Below, one piece after another: positions 11,342 to 22,799 of a DNA stretch of 64,000 nucleotides (within the stretch, counting starts at the first letter, position 1; the number at the start of each line of letters is the position of its first letter). Position numbers and translations under genes: made by a program. Origin of the DNA: Isoetes taiwanensis. Taxonomy: Eukaryota > Streptophyta > Lycopodiopsida > Isoetales > Isoetaceae. The DNA lies in assembly GCA_021234155.1 (NCBI GenBank), contig JAJEKV010000051.1, forward strand, positions 3,593,370 to 3,657,369, in the 5' to 3' direction. Below the pieces are notes generated by a model. That model saw only the letters and a program-made list of their open reading frames with translations, did no database searches and had not been told where the DNA came from.

Positions 11342-11526
11342 TATTAGAAGTTAGAACCTACATATGTGACATGTCATGTACATACGATGTACATATGCTT
11401 ACATGTACATTTGTACAGCTGGCACACATGTGCCTATATATTGTATCACCTCATTTATACATTGAAACAGTTTGTCATATCTCTTTCTCTTTCCGTGGTC
11501 TATCTCATCGATCTTTTATTCTAACA
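11342..11526 (+). mobile_element. 3' LTR of the short element (185 bp)
   Basis: It begins TATTAGAAG after the purine tract TTCAGGGAGAG and ends TCTAACA. A TATA-like CCTATATATTG lies near 11432 in the middle segment that the 5' LTR lacks, so this copy is closer to a complete promoter-bearing LTR. Confidence 0.88.
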
Positions 11527-12299
11527 GTTTGTTGCCAACTGCCATGTTCTTGGCAACAAATCAAAGCCAACTTTGCCGGAAGTGAGATTCCATCGCTCTC
11601 TTGGCATTTCACAGATTGAAGCTATGATAAGCTTATGTGGCGGTTTATGAGCATCTTAGAGCACTCCCCCATGACAAAGAAAAAATTGAATTTTTTGATG
11701 CCATGTCCAAGAACTTGGCCTGTGGAATCTCAAGGACAGGCATAAATGTAGCTTCTTGATTGCCCCGACAAGAACTATTGGGATGGTGGAATGTGGGCCT
11801 TAGTCATGCCCTGATTGACAAGAATACCTTGGAATTCCACCTTCTGCAGTTTTATGAGTTTCCAAAATGAAAATTCTCTATGTTCATAACATCCATAAGA
11901 CCTACAATTTCATACGGCCATAGCTAGACTGCTTAGAATCCGCAATAAGAAAGAATTGGTATCACAGGATGCCGATGTAATTGGCAACTTAGCAAAGAAA
12001 AAGAGGTCTCCTGATCTTGTTTATCATAGTTTTCAGATCATTGATCTATTGACATATTAAGTGAACCTCATGTGGGTTTGCAGGTCACACTCCAATGGGA
12101 AAATTCTTATAACCCTCGGTGGTGAGGTGAGCGGAGAGTCTCACGTCGGGGTTGCTTTGTAACGTCCCAAACTGCATTTGGTGCCGCATTTTGGTTATGT
12201 TAGTCTTTTCCATTTATTATGAAGCTAATTCCATCGGTGAGTATACTTTAGAGCTCTTAAAGTGTGCAACATAATTGTATGAAACCAGATCCTAAATTT

Positions 12300-13251
12300 A
12301 TTATTTGTCTGTTCAGGACTCTTCGGGATTCTCGAGAAGCATTTGCAGTTTATCCGTGATGAAGACCTACCACTGACCCGATTTTTGGGTTGCGTTCTCT
12401 ATCTCGACAAGGTACTAAATGCGATACTAAATTTTGCATATTAGTGGTGGTACATTTCGTTGTGAAGCTCACTAATTCACATTCAACCTTTTAGTTCTCT
12501 TTACATGAAGCATAATACGAGCACGACCCCTTATTGGCGTGGTACAGCTTTGGATCAACTTGAACTATATGGTTCTTTCTAAGACTTCATTTTTACTCGA
12601 GAGGTATATCATCGATTACTTAAGTGTGGGGCCATAAACGCATTACATGCCTCCACTATGCCCCATCATCGGGTTGTTGCTTATATTAGATACATGCATA
12701 TAATTAACTAGTAGAATAATATGAAGATATTCTCATTTATATTTTTCTTTTATTTCAAGTCTATATGACCTACTAATAAAGAGATTTCTCTATTTGAAAT
12801 AGAAACCGGACCCCTATCAAAATTCTTTTCAGCTTTATTGTATGTAGAACTTCGAGGCAACTTGATTAGGTGTGTGGTTTTGTGAATGTTGTTACACTCC
12901 GAATGAGCAGGTGGCTCTTATATTTTGTAAATTCCTTTGGTTGAGATGAGATAACATCTCTTTTTATTACAGGAACATTGTTCAACGCTATGATGAAAGC
13001 GGTTATCTCCGGGAGCAATATGATAACGAACAATGGAGTGGGAAGGTGCACATCCTTTCCCTTTGGTTGGACATCTTTGATATTGTTGATTATTGCAGAA
13101 GCGTACTAAGTTATTGCTTATTTAAGGCCACTCCGCAAAGATTATCATAGCTTTATGAGATATGGTGTCGGAAGCACGCTAATCGCATTGATTTTGGCAA
13201 TGGTACATGTGACTCGACTTCGGGTTCATCATCCAATGTCACGGGGACTTA
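12300..13251 (+). pseudogene. possible exons of an unidentified gene
   Basis: A 31-codon stretch starting L-F-G-I-L-E-K-H and ending Y-L-D-K precedes GTACTAAAT near 12411. A second stretch starts after TTTTTATTACAG near 12973 (N-I-V-Q-R-Y-D-E-S-G-Y-L-R-E-Q-Y...), runs through L-S-L-W-L-D-I-F-D-I-V-D-Y, meets one TAG near 13150, and continues to a TAA near 13250. The splice borders look real, but the two stretches do not join in phase directly, so an exon is missing or the gene is broken. The family is not recognised. Confidence 0.3.
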
Positions 13252-13437
13252 AATTTCTACAGTCCATCATGAGAATGGCAACATGTAATATTCTTTATTC
13301 CCTCCCTTGTCTTGGCTCAAGGTCTTCGTGCCCACACATGCACTCTTGAGAGCCTCCACCCTCTGTATATAATTTGATATAGGGAAAGAGGATTTTTTCA
13401 ATAGTTGGAATGTTTTGATGTTGTAGGCCTATGTGTC

Positions 13438-13669
13438 GGTTGGGGAGAGCAAGGAAAGGAAAATAATTGTCATTTAAATTACATGGTTAATATGGGATTA
13501 TATATTTAGACAATGATTGGATGTTGGCATGCTCCTTAGGAGGGCTCGAAAATAGTGATGTCCTTGACTAGCGAAAATGTGTAGGTTGGGGAGAGCAAGG
13601 AAAGGAAAATAATTGTCATTTAAATTACATGGTTAATATGAGATTATATATTTAGACAATGATTGGATG
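13438..13669 (+). repeat. 86-bp direct duplication with 60-bp spacer
   Basis: 13438-13523 and 13584-13669 are identical except for one base (GGG versus GAG). Both start GGTTGGGGAGAGCAAGG and end ATTGGATG. The near identity implies a recent event. Confidence 0.93.
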
Positions 13670-14087
13670 GTGCCATGAGGATCTTGCCCTCTCTCCAAAT
13701 ACCGGGTGCCTAAGCTCGAAGCCCTTGAGGCCATGCTCATGTAACTCCGCACTGCAGAGTTTAGCATCAAGATCCCGAATCTAAGCCGGTCAAATTAAGA
13801 TTTCCATCCACGACATCGACCCAGGTACCAAGTTTTTGGATTGCTTTGAATTGTTTTGGACTGTTTTGGGTCCCAATTATTGCTTCTGAAGCCCTTCATC
13901 TTGCCTTTGCATAGACCCTTTGATTTGCCCCTTTTGGCTTTCTCTCTTTAGGGTTTACAATCTCTAGCCCCGAAACCCTAAACGCCAAAAGGTGCCGCCT
14001 ACCTTTCTCGAAAGTCCCCAAATTGATTCTAAGCACCGCCAAACGCTTGAGACCGTCTAACCTTGGCACTTTTAACGCGTTGCCTTG

Positions 14088-15038
14088 ATGGTATGGCGTA
14101 AAGATCAAAACGCGTATGGCCCTCGAGACTTCGTAAGTGGAAAAATTTATTCGGCCGCCTCGAGCGGCCCCGTCACGCCCTATGAAACCCCACGATTCGC
14201 CTTACGCCGGACGACCTTATCATTTGGGCATTTGCCGCCCTCTTTTCGCACCACCGGTCCCCCGATGGTTTTTAGTCAGCGACTTTGGACATCCTTGATG
14301 CCAGCTCTGTTGCGCCCAGAGGGTACTTTTTGATGGGATCCACACGGCCCTGTACACAGCGCCACTCTCACCGACGTGCCCCCGGTTGCCACCGGGCAGT
14401 CGGGTCCGGGCGACATTAGAATTGCCGCGCACGATTGCGTGGGGCGCGGCTCGGCGGTTCTATGCAGGGTCACCAAAGAAATGACTCTGTGGGCCTCCCA
14501 TGCACAGCGAGGACCGTGGTCTGCCTATGACCGCTGACACAGCCTTCCATGTTCACGCCTGCCTCCTCCAGGAGGATTTGCCGCCCCTCGCCCGTGCCGG
14601 GCGCCAGGTCCCGCCCCCGATGTCGGTAACGGCCACGCCACTTCACCGCCCTTTTTCAAGATTGTGGCCTTTATGAGACGGGTGATTTGACCCCACGAGC
14701 AGCGGCCTTTTTTGCTCGAGATGCACATCCATGCCGACGGGCATCCTTTCAAGATAAATGGTGGAGTAAAGACGCCCGACCGCCTCGCCATCTCTTGGTT
14801 TTGCTTTCAAAATGCTTTTTCCAGCCGCGACGCCTTTGGCGACATGGCAATCATTTGAAGGAGACCACCTTCTCGCAGAAGATTTGATCCTGCGTACCGC
14901 ATTTTAAAGAGGAATTGTGTCAATCCCGCGAGGCCCGCCCGGCAGCAGAAATGGGCAAAGGTACGAGGCTGCCGAGCTATCATTAGGGATCAATGGTTAA
15001 CCGATCCCCGGGCGCCTTGGTCTAGCCCCGGGTTTTGA
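14088..15038 (+). pseudogene. GC-rich 316-codon frame with four internal TGA stops, unidentified
   Basis: From the ATG at 14088 a single frame runs to a TGA at 15036-15038. It is interrupted only by TGA at 14331, 14535, 14688 and 14856; I see no TAA or TAG in this frame. The block is clearly GC-richer than its surroundings. The translation begins M-V-W-R-K-D-Q-N-A-Y-G, is rich in Pro, Arg and Ala, and includes L-E-M-H-I-H-A-D-G-H-P-F-K-I-N-G-G-V-K near 14720-14770. No family is recognised. Exclusive TGA stops fit decay of CGA arginine codons by methyl-cytosine deamination. The middle third is also open in another frame, so a frameshift there cannot be excluded. High GC alone lowers stop density, which weakens the coding case. 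Confidence 0.35.
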
Positions 15039-15166
15039 GTGATAACGGGCTTTGTCCCCATGTTTTGTTGTAATCCGGCTTCGTTCCCATGTTTTGATTG
15101 GTTTTTGCTTGGCTTCGCCCACTGCTTCGTCCCATAGCCCGATTGGGCTCGCGGACGCTAAAAGTC

Positions 15167-15193
15167 TTCCTTCCTTCCTTCCTTCCTTCCTTT
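15167..15193 (+). repeat. (TTCC)n microsatellite
   Basis: About six and a half units of TTCC, followed by TTTAGCG. Confidence 0.95.
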
Positions 15194-15534
15194 AGCGTGG
15201 CTTGAAAAGTGATGCCCCTTGGCTAGCTTAAAATCTTGTATTTCGTGAATTCTAGGAAAAAATATTGGAAGTGCAATTTTTTGGTGTATTTTTTTGTTTT
15301 TTTTTTTTGTTTTTAAGCCGAAAAACGAAAAAAACATTTTTAGATGGTTGGATATTTTTAGAATGGGCAGATTTTTCGAGGAGAAACCCCCTATTTTCGA
15401 TCCATGCTCCTTAGGGGAGCTATGATCAAGCAATAAGGCTCCCAAAATGTGGATGGGGTATTGGGTACCCTATGGTTTTGTGTGGTTTTGGAGTTGTATT
15501 CGTATACCTATATGTATAAATTTGACGCTGGAAA

Positions 15535-15762
15535 ATGGGGTTCGAGTTTGGAAGCATTTCCGATGGTTTGGAAGGGCTATTCTTTGGAGTGCATGAGGGA
15601 CCCGATGAGCTGGTGGAGATCGTGGATTCAGATGGCGGCCCGGTTGCAAAAGACGAGAAGCCGTGGGCGCAGGTGGTCGGGCATGCATGAGATTTAAGGG
15701 CTGAGGGGGGGTTCCATGTATGCCATAGTTCGCTGGTTTTGCCGGGCCTCCGTTGTTTGTAG
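15535..15762 (+). pseudogene. short 76-codon frame with one TGA, possibly a retroelement ORF start
   Basis: Starting at ATG 15535, the frame is acidic (E-G-P-D-E-L-V-E-I-V-D-S-D-G-G), then reads K-P-W-A-Q-V-V-G-H-A before a TGA at 15688-15690. It reopens immediately (D-L-R-A-E-G-G) and ends with TAG at 15760-15762. K-P-W-A-Q-V-V followed by a basic stretch recalls the start of plant LINE ORF1/gag-like proteins, but this is resemblance from memory. A serine/proline-rich minus-strand frame (15426-15779) overlaps and is less convincing. Confidence 0.3.
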
Positions 15763-15799
15763 CCGCTGTTTGTAGCCAAGTTTGCAAGAGCTTAGATTT

Positions 15800-16316
15800 G
15801 GTGGTACGTGGATCATCTTTTCAACAACAGAAGCACACTTATGAATCAAACAATCTAATCTAGCAGGTCACATGCAATTTCCACAATGAATATTGAGCCT
15901 ACACTTTTCGTTTCACTCGGTATTTTGTGTAATACTTTTTAGTACGCCCTCCGCTAATAATAAATTGTCAAGAATTTGCATTGCACTTTGATGGAATGTT
16001 GGCTACTAATATGATACTGCATGAAGCAAACATATGTTATGAAGTAAAAAAGCAAGCAGATAGCTTCAGGGAGTTCCTAATAGAAGCTCAACTGTGAGAA
16101 AAGTAGTGACACATATTCTTGTTGTCCCATTTCAATTTACCATTACTTCAGGAATATTTCAAGGCATATATGCATTGCATTTTAACGCTTCTTTCTACTT
16201 GCTAGGTAGATTTGGGTGGTTCCGAACGTGCGTAATTTAATAGGGCCGTGTGGTTGGAGGTTTAAGGAGCTCTGCGACCAGAAATTCGCGGCTTTAGCAC
16301 TTGGAAATGTGATCAG
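15800..16316 (+). pseudogene. kinesin motor-domain exon fragments
   Basis: Two pieces of a kinesin motor are visible in order. The first (about 15815-15897) ends with SSRSHAIS (15859-15882), the switch I motif of kinesins, preceded by a degraded G-S-S-F...T-L-M-N. The second is bounded by a polypyrimidine tract plus CTTGCTAG and by GTAAAG (16206-16316). It starts VDLGGSERA, the switch II motif, normally V-D-L-A-G-S-E-R, and after a stop and frameshift ends R-F-K-E...A-L-A-L-G-N-V-I. The spacing and the final L-A-L-G-N-V-I fit kinesin-4-like or related plant motors, which walk on microtubules. The Walker A (P-loop) exon and the rest of the motor are not found. Confidence 0.72.
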
Positions 16317-19300
16317 GTAAAGGGTGGTCTTTTTTAGTTCTATAGTGCTTAGCATCTGTACCTAGGCCATAGACATTTGTAAGTAGTTGGTTCTCAAAGT
16401 GGGTAGAACATAGGTGAAAGAAGCAGCACTAAAAACTCAAACAGTCATTTGGCAAAAGAACCGTCAGCCTGCAAGGAGTTGTCATTAGAGCTTACCTACA
16501 CCCTCACATCATTTTCTTGGAAACAGATGGAATCAATTTGAGTGACTAAGTGGAGCCTCAAACTGTAGATGAAATTGCTTGGTAACCTTGTTTAAGACAT
16601 GTCATGACTATGGAGCAAAATCACATTGTATCCACCACTCCCTTCTTCACAATGTCATTGCAAAATTTAGGGATTCAAGTAGAAAGAAGAAAGTTGCCTA
16701 CATGAGTTTTATTATGTCACACGGTTGTAGTCCAGCAGGACTTTGAGATTGAATTCTTGTATTAACAATCATTTTACTTCTTTATCACCCAGACTTCACT
16801 TAGGGCAAGTTGGATGGCCACAGTGACTTTATTTCTTACTTTAACAGTCTTCAATTACAGCAGGTTCTGAATCCATTATACTGGAAGTAGCATCTGCACA
16901 GAAGTAAGGTCTGTTGTGAATGGGCAGCACGCGAAAATCCAGGGAAAAGGGTAAGGAATCTGTGGCTATGATGTGACATTTGAAATGTTTAAATTGTTTG
17001 CTTGGGCAGTTTCACAACCACATGTTTGGCTTGCTGTCTCATGTTCAGCAGGTTTGCATGCAGAATAAGGTAAGATCGCATGCGATACTCTCGCCACCAT
17101 GATTACGCTTCCAAAGTGCTTATTGGAGGTTCCAATTGAAGTTTAAGGGTTTCTTGCATCTTTGAAATGTTGTGGTCTCATACTCCTCACAAAATTTGTT
17201 GTTCTATGTGAGTTCATTGTACTTTGTGCTGAATTCTCTGGCTACTGGGGTTCAAATCCCCTCACGAGCTGTTTTATGAGATGTTTTTATGTTGACTTGT
17301 ATTTTGACTTATTGCAAAGGTTACAAAATCTTATGCTGAGGTGGAAATGGGGATTTGACCCGATCATGGACTTGGTGGATGGTCTAAAATGTCCATGAGA
17401 ATATTATGTACATCAATGGCCCAAAACAAACAATAAGATAAAACAGACGATAAATAAATTGATGAAACTACGTGTTAAAGAAAAATCTCTTTGTAGGATT
17501 AAAGGATGCATTGTAGCATTCTACAAAGAAAAATGGCATGAACAGGAAAAGTTTAGGGGAAAAAATTTAAATATACCCTTCAAGTTTGCAAATATTTTGT
17601 AACCTTCATGACCCTTACATTATTTTTATATTACTTTTTATGTTATAGGGGTTTTGTTTTTTAAGTAATTTTTGGGTGGAGTTTATATTAAAAAGAGCTT
17701 TTTAAAGATTACAATAGAGTACTCTGATGGCATAGCAACAAGGTCACAAGCAACAAGATTAGAATGCACGGGCTTTAATCGTTTTGGTCGAATCTAGAGA
17801 CCGGAGCAGATTTGCAAAGGTTCCATCAAATTTACGACGCATTTGGGTGTCCTCCAATGGATTTACACGGATTTCATAGGGCTTCAAGAGATTTACTTTG
17901 AACTTAAGGGATTTTTAAGAGATTTACCTTGAATTTATAGGGCTTGAAGAGATTTACGGGTGTTGCAATGTATTTGCAACAGATTTTCTGAGAGATTTGA
18001 GGTATATTGGGGAATGAGGAAGGCCATGTGGGGTAACCTTCACTACCCAAGGCTCCTTGAGGGAACCTGGCCCGGCCAGGCTCCTCGTGGCAACCTCGAG
18101 AAACATGATATTTAGCTAAAATTGCAATAAAATTTTGAGTTTATCAAATACAAAAAGTGTCCTTTTTTATGAAACTCATAGAGGAGAGTTTAGATTTTAC
18201 AGCGATAGTAGTAGAATCGATTAAGGGCGGAGTGAAAGACAACTCAAATGAGCATAACTTGTAAATTTTAACTCCGATTTTAGATGAATTTGACCTTGTT
18301 AGAAAAATCATATCTTAATTTGTAATGTTTATGAAGACAACTTCGATTTGTGGAGCTATGAAAACCGTCTTATCATATTCTCAATAATGCTCTTTATTTG
18401 GAGGCATGTTTGGAATATTTGCAAACTTCGAGGGTATATTTAGAATTTTCTTAAATTTTTATTGTAGAAAAAAAAAAAGATCACTCGCTTCTAAACATTA
18501 TGATACATGAAATTTATCGCGACTTTTCGTTTTATTGACTAGACATGTTTGTTCGATTTTTGACGCCTCAAAGTATATTGAATGATGGATTCTCATTAAG
18601 GTGTTGATTTATTGAACATTTCGAATAGGAACCTTTGAATTTATTTGTTTACTAATTACACCATCCCTTACAATTTCGTTTCCTTCCTTAGGACTTACAT
18701 CATTTGTATATATAGAAAGCTCCTAACTCTTGGCCATGTTGGGTAACCTAAAAGTGATTTTTGACCATTGAGTGTTTTTCTTCATACTTTTTCATGAGTG
18801 TGCAATATCCATCAGGGTGCATGGGCAGAGCATCCGACTCACACCTTGGGGGCGGAGATTGGAACATGCTTGAAGAAAAGGTAGATCACTTAATTGGTGA
18901 ATACTAATAGTAGTCGTGGGCTGCATTTGACAATGCAATTACCTATGGTTGTAGGTGCATTGGCCTAGGGACGGCCGGGGATAAGGTGGATGATAACATG
19001 TTTGAAATAGCCCTAGGTATTATAAGACAACATTAGTGATAGAGACCTCGAGGGCATGGTAAGCCTCTCTAGAACACAAAACAAATAATATGGGTGAGCA
19101 TTTTATAAAAATTATCATAACTAAGCACCTCTAAAATTAGAGGATGTTGCAATCACCTCAAGATGGCTCATTGGTGCGAGAGGTGTAGCCAATTGGAGAA
19201 CAAGAGCCAAGGTGTGAAGAGTCCACGTTTTTAGCGATACTTGAGTCGAGTATAACCCAATTAAAAATTGAAGTTCAACAATCTTATGAATGGCCTGCCA

Positions 19301-20985
19301 ATCTATGACGTTTAATTGTGTCTAAAACCACAAATGAACATACAAAATGTTATAAAAGTATGACAAGGCGGATGTGGCATCTTGATTATGGATATTTCGA
19401 TTATTATCTCCAAAAATTGTATGATATGGCGAGATCAAGTTCAACAATATTGAAATCACACAATCTTAGAAAACCAGGGGATTGGTTTCAAACATGGAGG
19501 TGAAGAAAGATAGAGCGGAGAAGGGTGAAGTTCCCAATAATTTAAGCAAAGTGTCATAAAATGTTCTTTGGACTCTTTTTGTGTAAAGTGAGAGTCCTTG
19601 TTTTTGGTTATCATTATTGGTGCGGCCGATAACTAGTTATAATCTTGGAGGAGCATTAACATCGGTAATATTCCATCCCATATAAGACTGAGATAAAGGT
19701 GGTTGTGGTCTTCTCTCTAAATGATAACAAAATGCATTGCCTCGGTTATGCGTCCTCGATCGGACATTTGGCACGTAAGGCCTTGGCCCAGCCTTTGGCT
19801 CTAGCGGGATTAGCCTTACATGCCAAATATTTGGCCTTAGACATACACCTCCGGTCATACATTTTTGGTTATCAACCCCATTGAAAGATAACCTTACTTT
19901 CACGTTGTACAAAATAAGGTGATATATTGGGGCAAAAGCATTGCAATAGCCACATAAACATGTAGTTACAATCAAGAATACCATACACCTCTCGCATAAT
20001 GAAGATAGGTTAAGCCCTTATATGTTGTGTTTCTACATCCAACAAAAAATATTGAAGATTGAAGGCTGGTTAAGAAAAGACTAAATAGTTCCATAGTGGC
20101 GGGGGCAAAGGTCTAAGCTGCAAAGAAGTAGCAATTCTATGGTAGTTTCTTGCATTGTAGAAAATAGCTTTCTATTAAGGTTCAGAGAATTGAATTATGA
20201 GCTAAGAGCAATAGTTAACAAATAGAAAAAAATATTGGCTTGCAATTAGAGAACCTCGGACAAAACGAAAATAGCGTGGTTTGATCCATGGAATAAATTA
20301 CTACTCCTATATTTTAGTGTAGCGAAATAGGTTTGGCTAAACTACCCTCAAGTTGGAGACTTGAAGTTTCTAGCACTTAGCTAAAACTAGATGTTTTTTT
20401 CCTCACCATTTCTTGGCTTTGGCTAAACTTTCCAAAAAAATGGGAGGGCAAATATTGGCCATCACATTAAAGCTAATTTTAAAGAACATTGAACTTATTG
20501 TTATTACAATGCAATTTATTATGGACAAAGTAAATGACAAGCAATATAATGTGCCGATTGATGAATGCGATCATCATTGTTATAAACGCGGGCCAGCACA
20601 CCAAAGACTAGCACCCTTGGGACTATTTTTTTTCTTCATCAATGATAGCCTAGCCTATTTGGCCCATCACTTCATATAGACTGCACTAATCCATCATCAT
20701 CGCCATTTACAATCGTATGGAATGTGACCCCAAGGCAAACAAAGTTTGAATTTGTAAATAACAACCCGTCATCCCTAACTTTGTTGTCCGACCAAAAGCC
20801 TAAGGGAGAGAAAGCTTGAGAATTTCCACACTAGAGGTCACAGCATTCCAAGAATCAAACCACTATGGTAAAGAAGGTTGTTAATCCGCCATTTCAGCCG
20901 CGAACTCTAATGGATGCCATCGCGCTAGGTAAGCAAAATGCATTGCCAATTTTGATATGGGCTTAGTGTGCCTGTTAATTTATTT
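16317..20985. other. long non-coding stretch
   Basis: No gene is recognised. Small features: a tRNA T-arm-like hairpin at 17247-17261; a degenerate ~30-bp repeat built on GGGCTTSAAGAGATTTAC around 17878-17965; and small A/T-rich runs. Open frames here (for example 17162-17398, 20413-20679) have no recognisable motifs. Confidence 0.45.
17247..17261 (+). other. tRNA T-arm-like hairpin / B box
   Basis: GGGGTTCAAATCCCC forms a 4-bp stem and seven-base loop matching a Pol III B box (GGTTCRAATCC). No acceptor stem or anticodon arm closes around it, so this is a SINE or tRNA-fragment signature at best. Confidence 0.4.
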
Positions 20986-22795
20986 TCTTCAACGCCTTCC
21001 GGCCTTGAAGGAACCCCCGAGACCCGCAGACCGGGCCGATTGCGAACAGAGGAGGACTTTCATGTTTATAGATGGTCTACCAAATGATGGTGTACATCCC
21101 TCTCAATTTCGAGCGGATGTCATTCTCAGCTGCAGAGTATAATGAGGTTTGGGATACCAATGGTGTTATTCCCAACAAAACTTCAATTGACAAGGTAAGG
21201 CGGAGCATGAAGAAGCTTTTAATTGAATTCTTTGAAAGCAAGATATGCCCGATGGGTTGAAGAATAGAGAAGTAAGGAAAATGGTTTCTATCTATTTGCA
21301 TACAACAACTTCTGAGGGTCAGCCAGATCGAGAAAATTTCAAGGTTAACCTGGCGTGATGGACCGCAAAAAGTAGAACCCTATTCGAGCAAAGGTTAGAT
21401 GAACCCAGCGGAGCTCCGGCCCTGAGCATAAGCGAGGCCATCAAATCTCAAAGAAAGTAACGGCATTTTGAAAGCATATACAGAGGCCGTCTCAAAGAAA
21501 AGTAATTGGTGTAAAATTAGAAGGAGGTTGTCCTTCAAGAGTAATGCAATGCGCCCACGTTTTCAGCTTATGGGGAAAACATTGCTTGATGGAAGCATGA
21601 TCAAGGTGTGCGGATGCCCTTAAAATACGATAGAGTGATCTTAGGGTCCAAGAAGGAACTAGTTGCACAATCCTCGTGCTAAGGGCGACAGCAGAAGCTG
21701 CAGGCTGGTGCACATAAAGGGATAATCTTGATATGTCTTCAAGCCCTCTCCATCCTCCCAAGTGCCGCCGAGGTTCAGAAATTTGGAGAGGGAGAAAGAT
21801 ATGGCAGAGTATATGTTGAAGTCCTCCTTGAAATGGGAGGTGGGCCAATAGATGAAACCATGGTACAACGGATGGCTGCTCTAACGGAGATTGCCAATAA
21901 CGAACCCTCCTTGCAAAAGCCCACCAACACTTGAGAATGTCACCAAATGAGGGGAAATGACCAAGAGAAATGATCCGTCAAAGATCACCCAATACCATCG
22001 AGTGCCAATTGGAGATGATGAGAGATGTGCTCCACATGGTCTTGCATTCCAGATGATTACACCCTCAAAGCTACTGGATGAAATGTGGACATCATTATCA
22101 TGTGAGTACCTCCCGGTTGCTCATGGAAAAACATGTCACTGAAGTGTTCGAGAGACTATTCCTACGTGGTTAGTGCATGAATTAGGGGAAGCAGGAAACA
22201 TAAAAGCGTGAAGTGTTATATGTTGAGCATCCCACACAAACTGGGAATGAGATAATTGATGTTGATGAGCATGTAGCCACAACTCCCGTTTGCAAAGAAA
22301 AGGAAACAAGTCAATACAGAAGTAAAGGACCCGGGGATCAACAAAGCACAAGTCTACAAGGTTCAAACTCCACAAATGAAGACATGGAAAAAGGTACATG
22401 CCTATTTTCGGGGTCTCAATTTGAATTGGTAAGAGTAGAAGATCCTATAGACATTGGATAGCAAGCTTCATAGACAGCTCTGCGAAGACATTGCAACACG
22501 GCGACAAAGACAAAGGTCAAGACACCAACCCATGAAATCAAGAGAGATTCAAGTAGTATTGATGATGCCGCCAATTATGTTGTAGTTTCCAAATTCCGCA
22601 TTTGCCTCTACAAAGGCCTCCTAACATGGTTCTTTGCAGGAGGGAAGGAAAAACGATGGCTTAAGATGTCGGCAAAGCGGTGCTTAAAGTGGTTTTCAAG
22701 GTCAACAAAGTTGACAAAGTCAAGGACCAGGAAGGTTGTGGAAGAAGAGAGTGAGGATGAGTCAAGTTGATATTGATGAAGACGCCCTATAGAAG
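20986..22795 (+). pseudogene. broken coding region, unidentified
   Basis: Several plus-strand segments have protein-like composition in shifting frames. 21020-21310 reads G-L-P-N-D-G-V-H-P-S-Q-F-R-A-D-V-I, then after a shift A-A-E-Y-N-E-V-W-D-T-N-G-V-I-P-N-K and a basic helix K-V-R-R-S-M-K-K. Around 21745-21855 another frame has R-F-R-N-L-E-R-E-K-D-M-A-E-Y-M. 22210-22460 is acidic and Ser/Thr-rich. 22490-22770 contains S-K-F-R-I-C-L-Y-K-G-L-L-T-W-F-F and a Lys/Arg-rich tail ending E-E-E-S-E-D-E-S. No catalytic motif is recognised. It may be an old transposon ORF or a host gene fragment. Confidence 0.35.
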
Positions 22796-22799
22796 TAGC

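Larger units (their letters stand above)
9381..11526 (+). mobile_element. short non-autonomous copia-type LTR element (TRIM/LARD-like)
   Basis: Two LTRs (9381-9619 and 11342-11526) share their first ~75 bp, starting TATTAGAAGTTAGAAC, and their last ~45 bp, ending TCTAACA. Immediately after the first LTR is TGGTATCAGAGC, the classic primer-binding site complementary to initiator-methionine tRNA. Before the second LTR is the purine-rich TTCAGGGAGAG. The ~1.72 kb interior has no RT, integrase or protease; its longest frame (9924-10205, 93 codons) is unrecognised. The 5 bp flanks are GTTGG and GTTTG, a possible target-site duplication with one change. The element must have depended on proteins supplied in trans. 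Confidence 0.88.

Noticed and set aside
18815-18880. tRNA-like stretch (GGGCAGAGCATCCGACTC...GAGATTGGAACATGC)
   Set aside because: A- and B-box resemblance only; no acceptor stem or anticodon arm can be closed.
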